A stretch of 46,303 nt of DNA from Akkermansiaceae bacterium (GTDB taxonomy: Bacteria > Verrucomicrobiota > Verrucomicrobiia > Verrucomicrobiales > Akkermansiaceae), in contig CAIRGO010000052.1 of NCBI GenBank assembly GCA_903878115.1, forward strand, positions 1-46,303, given 5' to 3'. The number at the start of each line of letters is the position of its first letter. Position 1 is the stretch's first letter. A program made the translations under genes and the position numbers. Of this stretch, positions 45,095 to 46,303 are shown in pieces. A model generated the notes under the pieces. The model had not been told where the DNA came from and made no database searches. It worked only from the letters and a program-made list of their open reading frames with translations.

Positions 45095-46303
45095 TTATTT
45101 CATCCAATGATCACAAAAATCACAGTAAGCCTGCCAATCTTCGTGTGTGACCGAATGCGGACCAGAGCGAAGAAAATAACCAATCCGACTCTTGATCAAC
45201 GTTGCGGGGTCAGGTTGCTTATCACTTTCCAAGCCTTTCGTTCCTAACAATTGATAGACCGGGCTCGCTGCTTTTCCGGCTAAAAATTCACCCCGCGGAT
45301 CTGACCATCGATCCTCAGTAGCACTGGTGATGAGCAGAGGGCGCGGTGCTATCAATGCTAACAATTCGTGCGAATCAAAGGGCATGGCTTTTTCGTTGAG
45401 AGAATAATCACGGAATTGTTTGCAGAACCAATGAGGAAAAGATGCATTCAATCGCCCGACTGTTTCGCCAAAAATACGTTTATTCAGAGCCGCGCCACCA
45501 GCGCCACTATTTTGTGAAATAACGAGGGCAAATCGTTTATCTGAAGCCCCAGCCCAGAGCGCAGCTTTTCCTAGTCGAGAAAATCCTTGCAGCGCGACGC
45601 GAGTGGAGTCCACTTTTTCCTCTTGCGTAAGGTAATCCATGACATAACTCATGCCCCAAGCCCATGCGGCCAAACTCCCCCACGTGTGAGCATCGCGATT
45701 TTTTTCGATGTCAGGATATAGAGCATGCACACCATTTTTCCATTGGTCGTCGAAGTCAGGATCAATATCACCATAATAAGCCGTGACCACGCCATAACCG
45801 CGGCTGATGGCGTAGTCGATTTGCCATTTATCGGCATCGACACCACGTGATGATTCCTTAGCGTGATGCAATTCAGGATTCGGATCTTTGGTTTTATTGT
45901 CCATCCATGAACGACAAAGTTTGATTGAGGGATCGCTCGCAACAGATTGATTTCCCATGAAATTTAATCCAAAAATTACAGGTGCGGCATGTGTCGTATC
46001 AACCGGCAGATAGAGTAGCACATCGACAAAAGGTCCATTTTTATCATGAGAAAAATACAGTGTTACCTGTTGTCGAATCGCCTTACCGTTCAGCGCGGGA
46101 GTGAATTTTTCCGTAATAGCATAATACAATTTGGGTCTTGCAGGCGCTTTGCCAAACATCTCTTGTTCGATGAGTGAAAGCAATTCAGGGCGTCGAATCT
46201 TGTTCCATTGGTCCGCAGTAGTGACTGGCAATCCAGTGGTGGTTTGCAACGGATTGGGCAATTGATAGGGTGGGACATTCTCTTCTGAGTAATTGAATTC
46301 CTC
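45095..46303 (-). CDS. CE15-family glucuronoyl/methyl esterase, partial (5' end outside window)
   Basis: CE15 enzymes cut ester links between lignin alcohols and 4-O-methyl-glucuronic acid in xylan, or related methyl esters. The frame is open to the right edge (before NPLQTT it reads FNYSEENVPPYQLP, which is family-like), so the signal peptide and first residues are missing. A TTG inside at 46259-46261 is not a likely start. The alpha/beta-hydrolase body shows FGLNFMGN, GYGVVTAYYGDIDPDF, the nucleophile motif GFSRLGKAALWA with Ser, ISQNSGAGGAAL, ITSATEDRWSDPRGE with the acid residue and RSGPHSVTHEDW with the catalytic His. About 403 residues are visible. The next gene downstream is the SHD1 membrane protein, 61 bases on. 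Export is expected but not seen. Confidence 0.93.
   Translation of the reverse strand, partial: EEFNYSEENVPPYQLPNPLQTTTGLPVTTADQWNKIRRPELLSLIEQEMFGKAPARPKLYYAITEKFTPALNGKAIRQQVTLYFSHDKNGPFVDVLLYLPVDTTHAAPVIFGLNFMGNQSVASDPSIKLCRSWMDNKTKDPNPELHHAKESSRGVDADKWQIDYAISRGYGVVTAYYGDIDPDFDDQWKNGVHALYPDIEKNRDAHTWGSLAAWAWGMSYVMDYLTQEEKVDSTRVALQGFSRLGKAALWAGASDKRFALVISQNSGAGGAALNKRIFGETVGRLNASFPHWFCKQFRDYSLNEKAMPFDSHELLALIAPRPLLITSATEDRWSDPRGEFLAGKAASPVYQLLGTKGLESDKQPDPATLIKSRIGYFLRSGPHSVTHEDWQAYCDFCDHWMK

Noticed and set aside
45516-45526. TTGTGAAATAA as half of a Rex operator
   Set aside because: It lies inside the CE15 coding sequence and lacks the inverted second half.

Overview
The window looks like a chromosomal segment of a Verrucomicrobiota bacterium, most likely Verrucomicrobiales. 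This is inferred from gene content: a Tat-exported DUF1501 protein, a formylglycine sulfatase, a CE15 esterase, a BNR_4 propeller protein, an SHD1-domain membrane protein, ECF sigma/anti-sigma pairs fused to YfbK-type von Willebrand parts, and a type II secretion pseudopilin operon. LpxA and a secretin indicate a Gram-negative envelope. Almost no start codon has a Shine-Dalgarno sequence upstream. Leaders are A-rich or featureless.

Layout. 1-2907 (+): the 3' end of dxr, a DUF1501 protein whose 3' end carries a 22-bp tandem repeat, and a small anchored protein with a GspG-like C-terminus. 2911-3465 (-): a DUF456 membrane protein. 3625-4155 (+): an exported protein made of seven CxxC/Lys/Glu repeats, closed by a clear terminator. 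4208-5212 (-): heme A synthase. 5317-7194 (+): two anchored coiled-coil envelope proteins, one with an OmpA-like end. 7195-7732 has no convincing gene but holds a roughly 215-bp nested palindromic element and the terminator of the operon that follows.

7733-15984 (-): a type II secretion operon reading gspG-H-I-J-K-L-M-(GspC-like)-gspD, with four-base overlaps between several genes and no gspE or gspF. Upstream of it lie a sulfatase (16110-17909) and a patch of small or decayed sequences around 17937-18900, including a probable IS5-type transposase relic. 18912-20141 (+) is rsmB. 20146-21060 (-) is a secreted propeller protein.

21110-31523 (-) is the most striking locus: an ECF sigma factor, an anti-sigma-like membrane protein fused to a YfbK-type VWA region, and a 2267-residue membrane protein with repeated beta-type modules, all with gaps of about 20 bases. 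A second sigma/anti-sigma pair lies at 37478-39358. Its anti-sigma protein keeps the segments that flank the VWA domain but lacks the VWA domain itself. Between the two loci are a UvrD/PcrA-type helicase, a BNR_4 protein and ligA. Further on (-) come rex, rpoD with a 170-residue Lys/Ala/Pro-rich N-terminal extension, lpxA, a pyrimidine-nucleoside phosphorylase, an SHD1 membrane protein and a CE15 esterase cut by the window edge.

Together the genes combine housekeeping functions (isoprenoid, heme A, lipid A, DNA ligation, rRNA methylation, principal sigma factor) with an envelope programme: secretion, polysaccharide-active exported enzymes, and two membrane-coupled sigma switches.
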